Assembly: GCF_024679245.1 (NCBI RefSeq)
Contig: NC_090185.1
Location: 24,055,973-24,119,972, forward strand
Direction: 5' to 3'
Source of the DNA: Pseudorasbora parva
Taxonomy: Eukaryota; Chordata; Actinopteri; Cypriniformes; Gobionidae
DNA: 64,000 nt
Shown: positions 43,663-56,200 of the stretch, piece by piece
How the letters are laid out: every line of letters starts with the position of its first letter
How positions within the stretch are numbered: position 1 is the first letter of the stretch
Notes under the pieces: generated by a model
The model's input: only the letters and a program-made list of their open reading frames with translations
What the model was told of the DNA's origin: nothing
Databases searched by the model: none
Position numbers and translations under genes: made by a program

Positions 43663-44158
43663 TAGGGCTGGGCAAAAAAATAGATTTTTCGATGAACCAT
43701 TTTTTTTAAATGTGGTCGATTCAAAACCGATTCTCAAAGGCTACGAATCTATTTTTTCCCATATTTATTTCCGCTAACATTGAACATCAAATTAACATAA
43801 TCGAATTACTAGTCTTCTCCACAAGATGTCACCCATTTGTGCGATGTTACAAAGGACCGCGAGGCGTGCCTGTCATCCTGTCATTCATTCATTCAGTGCT
43901 TAAATGGTGGCTTCCGGTGCATTGTCGGCTTTTATAATGCTGAGGTGGATTCGGTTTTAAATGTACCCAGGTGTACCTTAAAAAAAAAAGTACAGGTTTG
44001 TGGCTCTTAATTTTTTTTTTTTTAATTACCCACTTGTAAACTTATGTTCACTGTTCTTTTTTATAAACGGCTATAGTATTTGTAATAAATCTCTGTTCAG
44101 TTGAATCAAGAATCGAAATCAAATCGAACTGGAACATCTGAATCGATACCCAGCCCTG
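43663..44158. mobile_element. hAT-like non-autonomous element
   Basis: TAGGGCTGGGCAAAAAAATA at the left and, inverted, CAGGGCTGGGTATCGATTC at the right. Internal AATCGA/TCGATT motifs are frequent. No target duplication could be confirmed. Confidence 0.65.
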
Positions 44159-44701
44159 TACTGGGTACAACACTGAGGCAAAAAGCTAATGTGGCTTTGA
44201 AATTTTACTAGAAAGTTTAAAAATTGTAACTCTGAAGGGATTTGCTTGGAATATTGCGGTTATCATTATTGTGCTGCTACAGAATGATGGGAAATGTAAT
44301 TTTTAAGTGTTAGTGTTAGTGTTAGTGTATTTGTTAGTACAATAAAATAGCTAAATGCTCTATTGTTCATTAACAGTACCTAAACTCTGTAAATTAAACT
44401 GTACAATCAGCATTCATAAAGTATATTGAGGGACTGAAGACTTAATGGACCAATGAGGAACGTAAACAGCTTTTGAGAAATTAGCTTCATTGAGGAGTGT
44501 TAAACATATCATTGCACTTCATGGCAAAATATCTCCAACAACAAAAAAGGGTCCAAGTAGTTTATTAAAGCCTAGTTATTTAAAACCATTTTACACAAAA
44601 ACGTTTGGGGAAGATGGAACCTTGTACAGAGGACACAAACATACAAGTATTAAAAATATAGTTGTATAACTGTATATTGCATGTTATTACTATTTTAATT
44701 A

Positions 44702-44770
44702 ATTTCTATGTGAAGCACTTTGAATTGCCATTGGGTATGAAATGTGCTATACAAATAAACTTGCCTTGCC
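44702..44770 (+). mobile_element. LINE/SINE 3' tail fragment
   Basis: GAAGCACTTTGAATTGCCAT then GAAATGTGCTATACAAATAA and ACTTGCCTTGCCT is a 3' end typical of fish L2/RTE-type retroposons and their SINEs. Confidence 0.6.
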
Positions 44771-47235
44771 TATTCTAAATTTAATAAAGAAATGCCAATT
44801 TACTCGACCCCTCTTTGTAACATCTTAAGGAAGCTACTTTCTATAGGTAACATCTTCAACATGTCAGTTATTTCCATGTCAACTTGAACCCAATGCACGG
44901 TGCTAAACACCCAGAGATAAGGACCAGCTCATTCTAAGTGCCGACACGTTTGTAAATGTCTAAAAGCGAGAGACTGATAAAGGTAAGAGGGGCAGGAAGG
45001 TTGGATACGACGAAGAAACGTTTTAATGTCAGTGTTGCCATCCTATAGCTAATGTGAAACATGTACGGCAGTTATATTACAATCCATACATTGCAAGAAT
45101 GGTTGGCGGGAAGGGCGTTCCCATTGGGACCATTGATGCCGGCTGAAAAGGGGAGTTTCCCATCTCTCCCTCTCTTTCTTTCTCTCTCTCTGCTTTTCTT
45201 TCTCTTAAGTACGCCCTCTAAGCAGGCAGAAATCATTCCTCTTTGGAAAGAGTCTCTGGAGTTCCTGCTACGGGGTTAAGGAGCTTAGCGTACTATAGTT
45301 AACATTCACAGAGTCTGAACGCTGGGAAAGTGTAGGAGACCTAGCAGGCTGTGGGTACCCAAGAGGAGCTGGAAGCACAAGGAAAAAGAGAGGGCCTTGT
45401 TCCTGCCAGACAGGGGCTTGGAGAAGGGAAAACAAACGGCATTCCTTAGACAATGAAGGGTCTGTAGCACTGGACCTTTACGCTTGAGGCGCCAACAAAA
45501 AAAAAAAAACACAATGAAGGAGAAAACCTATGGGCAGGTTGAATTCCTAGATGAAAAATGATAAGAAGAAACTGAGAAGAATTAAGTTGTGTTGGCAGAA
45601 ATAACCTAGTTAACAAGAACAAGAACCAAGTCTAGGCAAAAAACAAACAAAAAGCAGACAACACATCAAGATTTCAAACAAGTTTCCCTGTTCTTCAAGC
45701 TTCAGCCTGGTTAAAGTGGCTTTGAGTTCGCTCTGATGTCCAAATCCACAATCCCTTTATGCAGATTGTGAGTGAAACCACTGAAACGGAGTCAGCCAAC
45801 TCATAACCGGCTGTGGCGGACAGTGGTCAGCCCACCCAGTGGTCAAATTCATTTTCCATCTACAACAAGTTCTTTACTTCCACAGAAAGTTTTAAACTGT
45901 TAATAGATGCAGTAGCATTAGTGGCAACCTAAGTTCATGGAGGAGACAAAAAACTGTTGAAATCAAAAGCATCTGAACACTCACAAATCACAATCGCTGA
46001 AGAATAAGAGGCATCCTGGAGCTCGAAAGAGCACAGTGCTTTTCTCCAAAGAGCAGCATATGCATGTCATGCTAACCTGTGCTAGCATTCCCATCAATAA
46101 ATAAACAGCCTGACAGAAATATCTCTCCCCAGTCTCATGCCCCAGCACATGCTAGGCTAGTCTCCATCTTTTTCTATTGAGAACAAAACAAATGTTATGA
46201 TAAAAGGTCTTGTAGCTCAGGAATGCAAAACAAAACACCTTAATTTGAGTAGAAGATAACATGCACACGTTGCACAGATAACACGCATTCAATTATTTCA
46301 TTATCTTGTCTAACGTTATACACTAATGTGCATCTAAAGCTTGATCATCCCCATATATGTAGATAATTTCTACCTGGAAAGCACTTTTGCTTCCACTCTA
46401 CAGGCTCCAGGCTAACATTCAGGCTCCAGCTGACCATAATGCATTGCAAATCACCACGTTTATAGGAAGTGTACACAAAAGCCATGACACTGCACCGAGT
46501 CAACAGTTCCACTTGATTGTGATGGTTTCTGTCAGAGGAACTACAATACTACTGTAAAATCAGCCGAATTAACAATCCGTTTAGTTGGAGCTCAGCTTAA
46601 CTGCATTAGCCATGTAGGAAGATGAAATCCAACTTTGCTTGTGTTGTAATTTGATTAAAGTGACACGTGAAACCAAATATTTGGTGTCAAAGTTAGAGAT
46701 GCTCGATCAGGATGTTTGCAGCTGATACAAACTACCAATTTTCTTGTCACCATGATAGTTCGATACCGATCCCGGTCAGTTTTATATAAAGTGGTATGTA
46801 AGCTCTCTGCAAACAGTCACACTTAACCTCTTATACATTTTAATGATTTCACATAGGGCTGGGTGATATGGCCCAAAACAATTATCACAATATAATTTTC
46901 CATATTAGTCGATATCAATAAATATCATGATAAATGTAAAATCTTTATTTCTTTAAAATGTAAAGGCATATTTTTGCTCCAGAGTGAAAGATGTAGAAAA
47001 CAGACAGTTAACTGTGGTTTTAAACGATCTTTTATTGTCAAAACATGACAAACACTTCCCAAACACGTGAACAATTTATTAAAACTAAGGTAGATTTATT
47101 TATTAAAATCTTAAATGTGGTCAGCATTTTTTTTTACTATACACTGTATATCAATAATATCATTACTTAATCGTGTAAGTAGTAAACCACTAAAAACGCA
47201 AACGGGCAAAAAAATAAAATAGGTCCACTGTGCAT

Positions 47236-47237
<2 letters not shown>

Positions 47238-47289
<52 letters not shown>
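47238..47289. repeat. (CA)n microsatellite
   Basis: About 25 CA units inside the nested hAT element. The related copy at 12861-13516 has a short CA run in the same place. Confidence 0.95.
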
Positions 47290-47294
<5 letters not shown>

Positions 47295-47664
47295 ACACCT
47301 CACCAACAGTGGGCTGGTTGCGAGAGGAGGGAGAGAGCAAAGTTCAGTATTTGTAGATCTCCAGTAAGGGCTGTCTAGTCTATTTTATTCATTTTAAACA
47401 TCGGATGACATTATTTCTCTTATGATACAGGCGATGCGGAGTCATTAATACATCACCAAAGACAAACAATTATGATAGAGATGTACAAGTCTGATGTTTT
47501 AGTGATTATAGTTTGGTAGTGTTAGCTTGTTGTAAGTCACCCACCGCAACTAACAAGGTGATAAGCCTGTGCTGCTGTGCGTGAATGTAGTTAATGTAGA
47601 TTTATCGCTGTGTTGGGCTCAATGTTATATGGAAGAACTTCGAAGAAGCACGATAATTTAATAA

Positions 47665-47850
47665 TCAAATCCCTTGTGGTGAACGTGAACCTATGATAAG
47701 CAGTCCAGTCCACGCACGTCGCTCTGGTTTATGTCGGATGGGATTGCCAAAATATCTCCAAAACACTGAAGTTGAGCGAACTAACTTGTCACGGATATCT
47801 GTGTCCTCCGAGCTGGTGGTGAGCTCTGAGTTTTCTTCACTATCGCTCAT
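47665..47850 (-). pseudogene. Possible hAT transposase 5' exon (BED-finger-like start)
   Basis: A 62-codon minus-strand frame opens MSDSEENSELTTSSEDTDIR and continues with KLVRSTSVFWRYFG. An acidic leader followed by S-x-FW-x-YFG resembles the start of BED zinc fingers of hAT transposases (S-x-VW-x-YF). The cysteine/histidine part of the finger is not present, so this is either an isolated first exon or a relic. Assignment is tentative. Confidence 0.35.
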
Positions 47851-50761
47851 TTTTATCGCTCCACTTAACTCCGATCCTCCAATCCTGTCAGACACTGACT
47901 GTAAACAGCAGCGCGTGCAGAACCCAGAAGCCCGGTCTGCAATGCGCATGCGCAGCATTAAGCATAGCGCGTAAGCATTATATCGACAATTTATCAAACT
48001 ATTGTTATCGTTTTATCGTGATAATTATTGTTTTATCGCCCAGCCCTAATTTCACGTGGCATACTTAAAAGTAATCGCTTATAACTCTACAAAAAAATGT
48101 AAACAAGGTACCATCAAGCACATGGTCTTTTTTTAAACAAATAGATTTTTGGATGTTCTTATGTTACAACTGCTGTAACCCTAAAAAAAAAAAAAACCTA
48201 GAAGATGTAATGCAATTTATGATTTATTCAGTTATTATTCATGCTTGACATGAATATTGATGACGGGTCATAAAAATCATATTCACAATTCACAATCAAT
48301 TCAACTGCATCTGGGAAAATTTGTGTGTTAATATCTCAAAGCAATCAAAAGTTATGTAATTTGAAACCATGGTAGATGGCACATGGCACTTTTGTGTTTT
48401 ACTGAACATTTTAGATGTGTGAATGGTACAAAGGATGAAAATATAATTAGAGTAAATAAGTAACAAGTAATAACCAAGCTCCTGGTTGATGATCTTCAAG
48501 TGTTTCAGCTGTGCAGTCCTATTCTTTGGCGCACAGTAAATCAAGACCTGTCAATCTGAGAGATCAGCCAATCCGAGCATGCTCCAGCGGTAAAACGGAG
48601 TACGATTGGTCTCTACAAAACATTCCTACCCACCATACCAGAGATCCAGTTTCCATTGGTTGGAAAACACTGCGTCATGATCGAGATGCAATCGGATCCC
48701 TAAAGTCAAATTGCTTTAGCCAAGAAGCATGACATGTCAGTCCATGAGGATTTTCTCAAGATCTACGCATCAAATTATGTTCTACCATGGTTTCACATTA
48801 AATGAATGTGATTATTGGCCAATACCAATCGCCGGACAATCGATCGGAGCATCCCTAGTTTGGCACTAAAATGTTAAAAAATTATGTGGGTTTGACACTG
48901 ATCTCAAACAGTAAAGGGGCACTTGGACCCCGGGGACACCATGAGGACACGTGTCCAGCAAACTTCCAGCACACAGTGTCTGTCTCTTGCTCTAATCTCG
49001 GTCTTGATATAGCATTCTGTCTCTCTCACATTCTCTGTCTTTATGCTAATTCTACATGTGAACACGAGCGAACCGCAAAGTCCCAGGGGGTAAAAATGGG
49101 GTTGTCTGATTCCACACCCTCCCTTTCTCTCTTCTCTCTCTTTCTGTCTCTCTCTCACCACCCCCTCCCACAATAGAGTCTGGGTGTCAGGCAGCTCACA
49201 GAAGCCGTTGTCATGGTGACAGGTCCTGTCTGTGTTCCGTCCCTCAGGCATCTCAAATCCAGAGAATGCTGTATTTTTGAGAGGTAGAACGAGAGTCAAA
49301 GAGTGATGGAGAGAGGGGAAGAAACCAATATACATAGACATTGACAAAATTAGTCCACACAAAAAACATTTTGAAAATTTTGTAAGGAAAGATGTAGCAC
49401 GTAAAGGAAAGGGACAAGGATAAGAGGAGAAAAGGACCGTTGCCTTTTCTTTAACACGCTATTGTTCATCTGATGAGACCATGAGGTCAGGGGTGGCATT
49501 GACTGGCCTATCAACAGAACGCCTTTCCAGAGCCAGCAAATAGAGTAGGCATCTAACACCCTATTCCTGGCACCCTACGCCCTCCACCTGACCTTTCAGA
49601 TACCCTCCACCGGTCCACTCCAACCCATCTGACCCTGCATCCTGCCCTATTTCAACGAGAGACTGCACGCAGATCCCCTCTGCATTCGCTCCGTATCATG
49701 TAACACGCCTAAAACATGGTGCACCTGGTGCTGGCTAAAATAAGGTCTTCTGTAGGGACCTTGTCAAGAAGGCCATGGGCCTCTTTAAAAGGATGTCAAC
49801 AAGGTAAAAAACATGAGGTGAAAGCAAGTAATGCCAAACCAAGATGCAAGACAAAGCAAACACTGAATATTGCACCTTGCCCTACCTTTTCCTACATCCG
49901 TTTCCAACCTACTACCAAGAGTCCCTGGGACCTTGGCTTCAAATTGCTTTGCTCAAAACTTGCAGACTTCTTTCTCCACACTGCATGTTGTTGAAAAGTA
50001 AGTTGTTACCACTGGTGGTGTCATCTGGCGTCTTGTCCATAGCTCCAGATGACAACAAAATCGCCACATTCAAAGGACTAAAGAATCAGCATTGCTCTGC
50101 AAGTGACACTTGGGAATGCTAATTGAAGTAAACCTATCATTTAAAAATGGCACACAAATAATTCATGAATAAGAAGCCTCTTACGTTAAAGAACTGCTTA
50201 GCAGGACCTCCCTTCATATACTCAAGATGCTGTCTACTGGAGCTAAATGCATCCAGAAGTGCAGTTGCATAAAGTCTTGTTTCTTACTTATTACAGCTCT
50301 TGACTTCCCCCTTTAGGGCTATCCAGCATGTTAATTGCAAGGCAAACAATCCGAGAGCCCACATTAACCTCTAGAAGTCTCCCATGAGTGGAGGTTAGTT
50401 AAGCCTTTTTCAAAAACCTTAACGCCACTGGACAAGTACCAGTTTGAAGCTAATCCCACTGGAGGAGGGACCCCTTCCCTCTAAATTTGCACAGCAGGGG
50501 AGAGCTGATGAAAGTACCAGTGATATGAGCCACATCAAAGAAGGTGCGGAGTGAGACAAGCGCTACCGCTTTGTTTGGCCACTATTCTGTTAGTGACGGT
50601 TAGCAAGCTGGATAGATTTGTCAGTGGAACAATATGGCTTCACTCATTACATTGAAACGGCCCTTGTATTCAAGGCTTTGAGTATTTTCATGCGGTAATA
50701 CTATAGAAGTAGTTTTATGGCTGTTTAATCTTTTGAGACAAACTGGAATGGTAATAGTTTA

Positions 50762-52465
50762 AGGCCCAATCCCATTTCTACCCCTTAGCCCAACCCTTTC
50801 CCCTACCCCCTCGTTTTGCGCGTTTACGTGAAGGGGTAGAGGTGTTTCTTTTGCCTGAAGTGTTAGGGGTAAGGGGAAGGGCCAGATAGCCCTTCAAACT
50901 AAGATTTTTCAGGAACACCCTTCGAACGAAGAGGTATGAGGACTTTCCCTGGATACACAGATTACCACTCAGGATCGATTACTTGTGTGTCGCCTGGCTA
51001 CCACTTTCTCTGTAGTTTGCTAAACGTGCTAACTGAGTAATGTGAACACAAATAAATAATACAGTTGAAAGAAATATCTGGTCACAACTGTAAACAACCG
51101 CACGCGCAGAACCCAGAAGCCCGGTCTGCAATACGCATGCGCAGCATTACGCATAGTGCGTAAGCATTATATAGAGAATTTATCGTGATAATTACCGTTA
51201 TCGTTTTATCACCCAGCCCTAATTTCACGTGATTTCATGTGGCATACTTAAAAGTAATCGCTTATAACTCTATACAAAATTTTAAAAAGGTACCATCAAG
51301 CACATGGTCTTTTTTTAAACAAATAGATTTTTGGATGTTCTTATGTTACAACTGCTGTAACCCTAAAAATAAAAAAACCTAGAAGATGTAATGCAATTAA
51401 TGATTTATTCAGTTATTATTTATGCTTGACATGAATATTGATGACGGGTCATAAAAATCATATTCGTACTTTACAATCAATTCAACTGCATCCGGGAAAA
51501 ATTGTGTGTTAATATCTCAAAGCAATAAAAAGTTATGTCATTTGAAACCATGGTAGCCTTTTTATCAAAAAGGCCCGAAAACACTTTTGTGTTTTACTGA
51601 ACATTTTAGATGTGTAAATGGTACAAAGGATGAAAATATGATTAGAGTAAATAAGTAACAAGTAATAACCAAGCTCCTGGTTGATGATCTTCAAGTGTTT
51701 CAGCTGTGCAGTCCTATTCTTTGGCGCACAGTAAATCAAGACCTGTCAATCTGAGAGATCAGCCAATCCGAGCATGCTCCAGCGGTAAAACGGAGTACAA
51801 TTGGTCTCTACAAACCATTCCTACCCACCATACCAGAGATCCAGTTTCCATTGGTTGGAAAACACTGCGTCATGATCGAGATGCAATCGGATCCCTAAAG
51901 TCAAATTGCTTTAGCCAAGAAGCATGTCATGTCAGTCCATGAGGATTTTCTCAAGATCTACACATCAAAGAAATATCTGGTCACAACTGCCATATCAGGC
52001 AACAACTGACTCATTTGTATTACATTGCAAAGCGCTACGTTATTGCAGCACCACGGTAGAAAACGAAACCATATCAGTACCAGCTGGCTTGGCATGGTCC
52101 GGAAATGGAACGGTTAATAAACTAAAAGAACAGTTTGCCCTGATGGAAATGCGGCTCCACCAGTCTTGTATGTTCCGTATCATTCTGTATCGTCTTAGGA
52201 AATTGGAATGCTTGTATGTTTTCGAACTGAAAACAAGCGCCGTACAAAAGTCTAAACAAAGCACAAAACAACATAGGTAGTGAGTAATCTGTTAAACGTG
52301 CTCATGCCTGATTTCTGTTAGATTGTCTATTTCATTGCTGTTCATACTGGTTAAAAGAAACAAAATAAATGGGTGTATGATGAAGTATGATGACGTGTAA
52401 TGGTTTAGTAGTAGTGTCCCATTTCTTATGGGAATATTTTCACCCCTACGTCTTGAGATTGGACA
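50762..52465. mobile_element. Inverted-end DNA repeat (CCCAATCCCATTTCTACCCC type), interrupted
   Basis: The left end GGCCCAATCCCATTTCTACC and the reverse-complemented right end ATGTCCAATCTCAAGACGTA then GGGG are related, and both match a fish repeat I recall that starts with CCCAATC...TAGGGG. The interior is split by an 876-bp insert flanked by 23-bp direct repeats. No conserved protein is recognised. Confidence 0.5.
51068..51989. repeat. Duplicated block bounded by 23-bp direct repeats
   Basis: Identical 23-bp direct repeats beginning AAAGAAATATCTGG lie at 51068-51090 and 51967-51989. The 876 bp between them (51091-51966) closely match 47902-48771, about 3.2 kb to the left, in the same orientation, with scattered substitutions and small indels. 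The copied segment starts inside one transposon and ends inside another, so it is not a single intact element. Confidence 0.9.
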
Positions 52466-53119
52466 TGAATTGGTGTCAAGATTCGTTATTTAAAGGGTCA
52501 GATTGTGCCTTTACTAGTTAGCATGTAACTAATAAGGATGTGCAAAAGTAAAATTTATTGAATATCAATTGCATTTATTAATTAGGTTGAGTTGACTTGA
52601 CCTGAACAGGTGTATTTCTTAGGAATGTGTTCATATAGGACATATTCTTGCGTGTGTTCGAAAAACAGCTGGACAAAGTACCAAAAAAAACTATGGAAAG
52701 GCAAGGTCAATATCCAAGGTCAAGATTTTAAAAAGTTGAGGTCGAGGTTGAGCCAAAAATTTGACCAAGATCCAATGATTCTTCTTGGTACTCTGGGAAT
52801 GCACAGCCGCAAATGCAATATGCCTGGACAGATGGAAACAAATGAGTAACAAAACAGTAACAGCATCCCTTGCTTGCTCACCAACAGTCTACTGTCAACC
52901 CCTACCCCTACCATCGTCATCTGGTGTAGATCTAGGTTAAGACTGACACAGGCTCCTAGACCAACTATGTTAAATTTCCACACTCTTCGGACCCCTTGTC
53001 CCCCCGCACCCATCGGCCACATAAGCTTGCAGGAAAGTGCAAAAAAAAAAAATCCTTTGGTAGGTCGGCCAGATTAAACTGCCACTGTAATCCGCTTGGC
53101 TTTCACCTCCTTGTCCTCA

Positions 53120-53283
<164 letters not shown>

Positions 53284-56200
53284 AGGTTAAAAAAAACAAG
53301 GGCAAAGAGAGCATTAGGAAAACAAAGGCTACAAGTAAAGAAAAGAAAGGGAAGGGAAGTAAATACACATGAAAAAAGAAAGAAAGCAAACATAAAAAGC
53401 TATTGGGAAAATGTACAGAAGGGAATAAGAAAAGAAAAAAGTACCAGGGAAGGTATACTCAACATCGCTACAGCCTTCCAGAGGTACATCACCTCAACTG
53501 ACCAAAACTATCAACCAAGGGGCTATAAACAACTCAAACACACAGTAAAGATATCATGGCTGAAGACCGGTGTGGGTGTTTGGAAGTGTGTTTAAGTGTG
53601 ACTGGAGAAATAGAGTGTGGAGAAACCGCGGTCACAGTCAGGTGCTCACACACACAAAAAATCTTGGGAGAACCCTGCAGGAAGTGGGAGGACATCCAGT
53701 GAGAAAGGGTGGTGATATACGACAGGAGCACTTCAAACAGCGAGAGCGGTGATGGACAACTCCTAAGACCAATAAAACTCAGCAGGGGAGGAGGGTGCGA
53801 GGGAGCAGGGCAAAGGGAAAAGGAAGTAACTTTATCTTTCAGACAAAACAGGAGGGGGGAGAACAAGGGTAGTAGATTGAAGGACCACTTCCTAAAGATG
53901 TTAACAGCTTTTCCATTTCCAAAAAAAACATATCAGACACTGTTGTAGCTCAGTGTTGAAAACCGGCAGCTTTAGAGGTGCAAGCTTGATGTAAAGAGTG
54001 TAATTTGGAGGTCTTAGGATCTATTGTAAAACGCAACCTCTACTGACCATTTCCAGACAATGAAACACTTAAGCACACAGTCATCTAAATAAAAAAGCTG
54101 TCCATCATTGTGGAAGTTAATGGAATCCATAAAGTGCTTTCATTCTCGGGATGTCCGCTAGCATTCATTGAGGAAAAATGACTGAAAGATTGTCCTCTGG
54201 CAACCCATTATATGCAAACTCAGTTTCTTCACAAAGACTAAACTTTAGTTAAACTAAGTTTAAACTTTATTATGCCAAGGACCCCCAAATATCATAATCT
54301 CCTTTGTGAAGGAAACACTTTTTTTTTTTTAAATATCAAGACATCATTAAGCCAACAAGGTGTTTTACACCGATCCTCTTAGAAGATCCTTGTATCCTCA
54401 TGGAAGTCCCTGGACCCCAGTTTGAAAACCTCTTGTTTAGAGAACTCAGGCGCGTGCACAAATAGAGCCCAAGTGTGCTCAAGCACCTGCCCTTTTGGTC
54501 TCTGACTAGATAAGACATTCTTTTATTTTATATTTTAGTTTTTATTTAAATTTGGCGAACAACAATTCTCAACCAAGTGCCCTCCATTCAGCACAACAAC
54601 AAGCAAGCGAGTCTGGCGTTGGCGTAAAATTGTGTTTTGCAGGTCTGGAAATGCCACCAAAATGAATAATGCAGGTAAATTCAAGACAAGAATTGTCCCC
54701 GTTCTAGGTTGTCTTTTATATCATATGATATAGTTAAGCAATATCACACGAGAAAAGTGCCATTTTTTTCCAAATATTAGCCAGGTTGCAAGTGTGATAT
54801 ATTCATTTTAATACAACAGTTCATAAAAAAATTAAACACAATAATGTCAATTTTAACAGTTTAAAACTATTTCACCAATGATAATAGTTCATAAAGCAGA
54901 AGTGGCAAATTTGGCAAATTCGTGAATTTATGATTTTTTGACTCACTTAAGACTTGACACTACCTAGTGGTGGTTTTAGTTTCATTGTATATTATATAAA
55001 AGTATCATTCCAATTTTTATTAACATTTAAAAAAAATGCTATATACATAAAATTATTTATTTACAGAAACATTCATGCAACTGTAATTGCAATGTAAATA
55101 CATCTAAATAATAATAGTATAACAATAAATGGTAATTTATTTTATGCACAATGATTTTGCTTGTTTACCAATTCCAGCATAACGCCAACAAAGGACATAT
55201 TTATTTATTTAAATATGCAAGCAATTTAAAGATTGTTCTAAGATCCCAGCTAATTGAAAACGGAGAACTGATACAAATTATTTTGGAAAACCAGTAGAGT
55301 AGCACGCATGCGTCAAGAATGATGAATGTGAATGCTTCATAATCTCGGACACTTCATGTCTGTGGTCCTTTCAGCTAGGTGTGTTAACCTTTTCCTTCTG
55401 ATGAAGCCCATTACAGAGAATAATCGCATGCCAAATGAAGACAAATGATGTGACCGCACGGTGCATGGAGTAGGAAATCCCTGATCACTGAGGCCCCCAT
55501 TCAACAGCATTGATTAGCTTCCCAACCAAAGTAGCCAGCCAGAGGAACTAAACGCTCCGAATCAATGCTACTTAGCAGATTATTGACCAATCGCTGCCTC
55601 TCTCTGACATTAAAGCCAAATTCAAATTTGAAGGAAGCGATGGACAACCAGCAACATGGTTTTCAAACATACAGCTATAACGTGCTGGAAACTGTATTAC
55701 ACCAATACGGACCTCATTTTAGTTCAAAACATTGATTGAGGCGTTAAAAAAGCAAATGAATTGAAGGCGCTAATACCACAGCTCAACAATAACATCTAGG
55801 TACAGCGTCTGTGTGTTGGGGGTGGGCAGGGGGAGGGTGATTTAACACCCTCCAACGGTCCCAAAGCACTGTAGTATTTTGCATACACTGCACAATGTTA
55901 CCATGGTGACAGGACCCGATTCTAGGCCCTGACCCACGAGGCACATCCAGCCAGTTCGTGTACCCTTGTGTTAATCGAAGCTGTGCCAATTAGAATTTAT
56001 ATTGACTAGTGTCTGTGTGAAAATTCCACAACTAACTCTTTCAAAATGGTTGCCATATTTATTAGCAATTTGTTTACATATACATCCACACAAAAAAATA
56101 GTCATCTTATACAAACCCGATAATGAAAGGAAAAACACATTAAATGAGAGCGAAAATATTTTTTGACATCTTAATGTAAGCGTATATCTATAAGATATGC

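Larger units (their letters stand above)
46854..48048. mobile_element. Nested hAT element, longer relative of 12861-13516
   Basis: Ends TAGGGCTGGGTGATA and TATCGCCCAGCCCTA, flanked by ATTTCACA and ATTTCACG, a 7-of-8 target duplication. Internal sequence agrees over long stretches with the 656-bp element at 12861 (for example GAAAGATGTAGAAAACAGAC). This 1195-bp copy keeps about 540 bp more, including a possible transposase start on the minus strand. Confidence 0.85.
46694..48857. mobile_element. hAT-like element (outer), interrupted
   Basis: Left TAGAGATGCTCGATCAGG and reverse-complemented right TAGGGATGCTCCGATCGA are inverted ends of a known fish hAT type. A second transposon (46854-48048) is inserted near its left end. 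The part from 48049 to 48771, plus the end of the inserted transposon, is closely duplicated at 51091-51966. Confidence 0.7.

Noticed and set aside
48296..48544. Paired ORFs repeated at 51533-51739 (minus) and 48511-48732 / 51706-51942 (plus) as a duplicated gene family
   Set aside because: Their similarity reflects the duplicated transposon block. Frames overlap on opposite strands, differ by indels and lack known domains.
51924..52280. 118-codon plus-strand ORF as a gene
   Set aside because: It starts within the duplicated insert and crosses into the host repeat. No family resemblance was recognised, and the join is a rearrangement.
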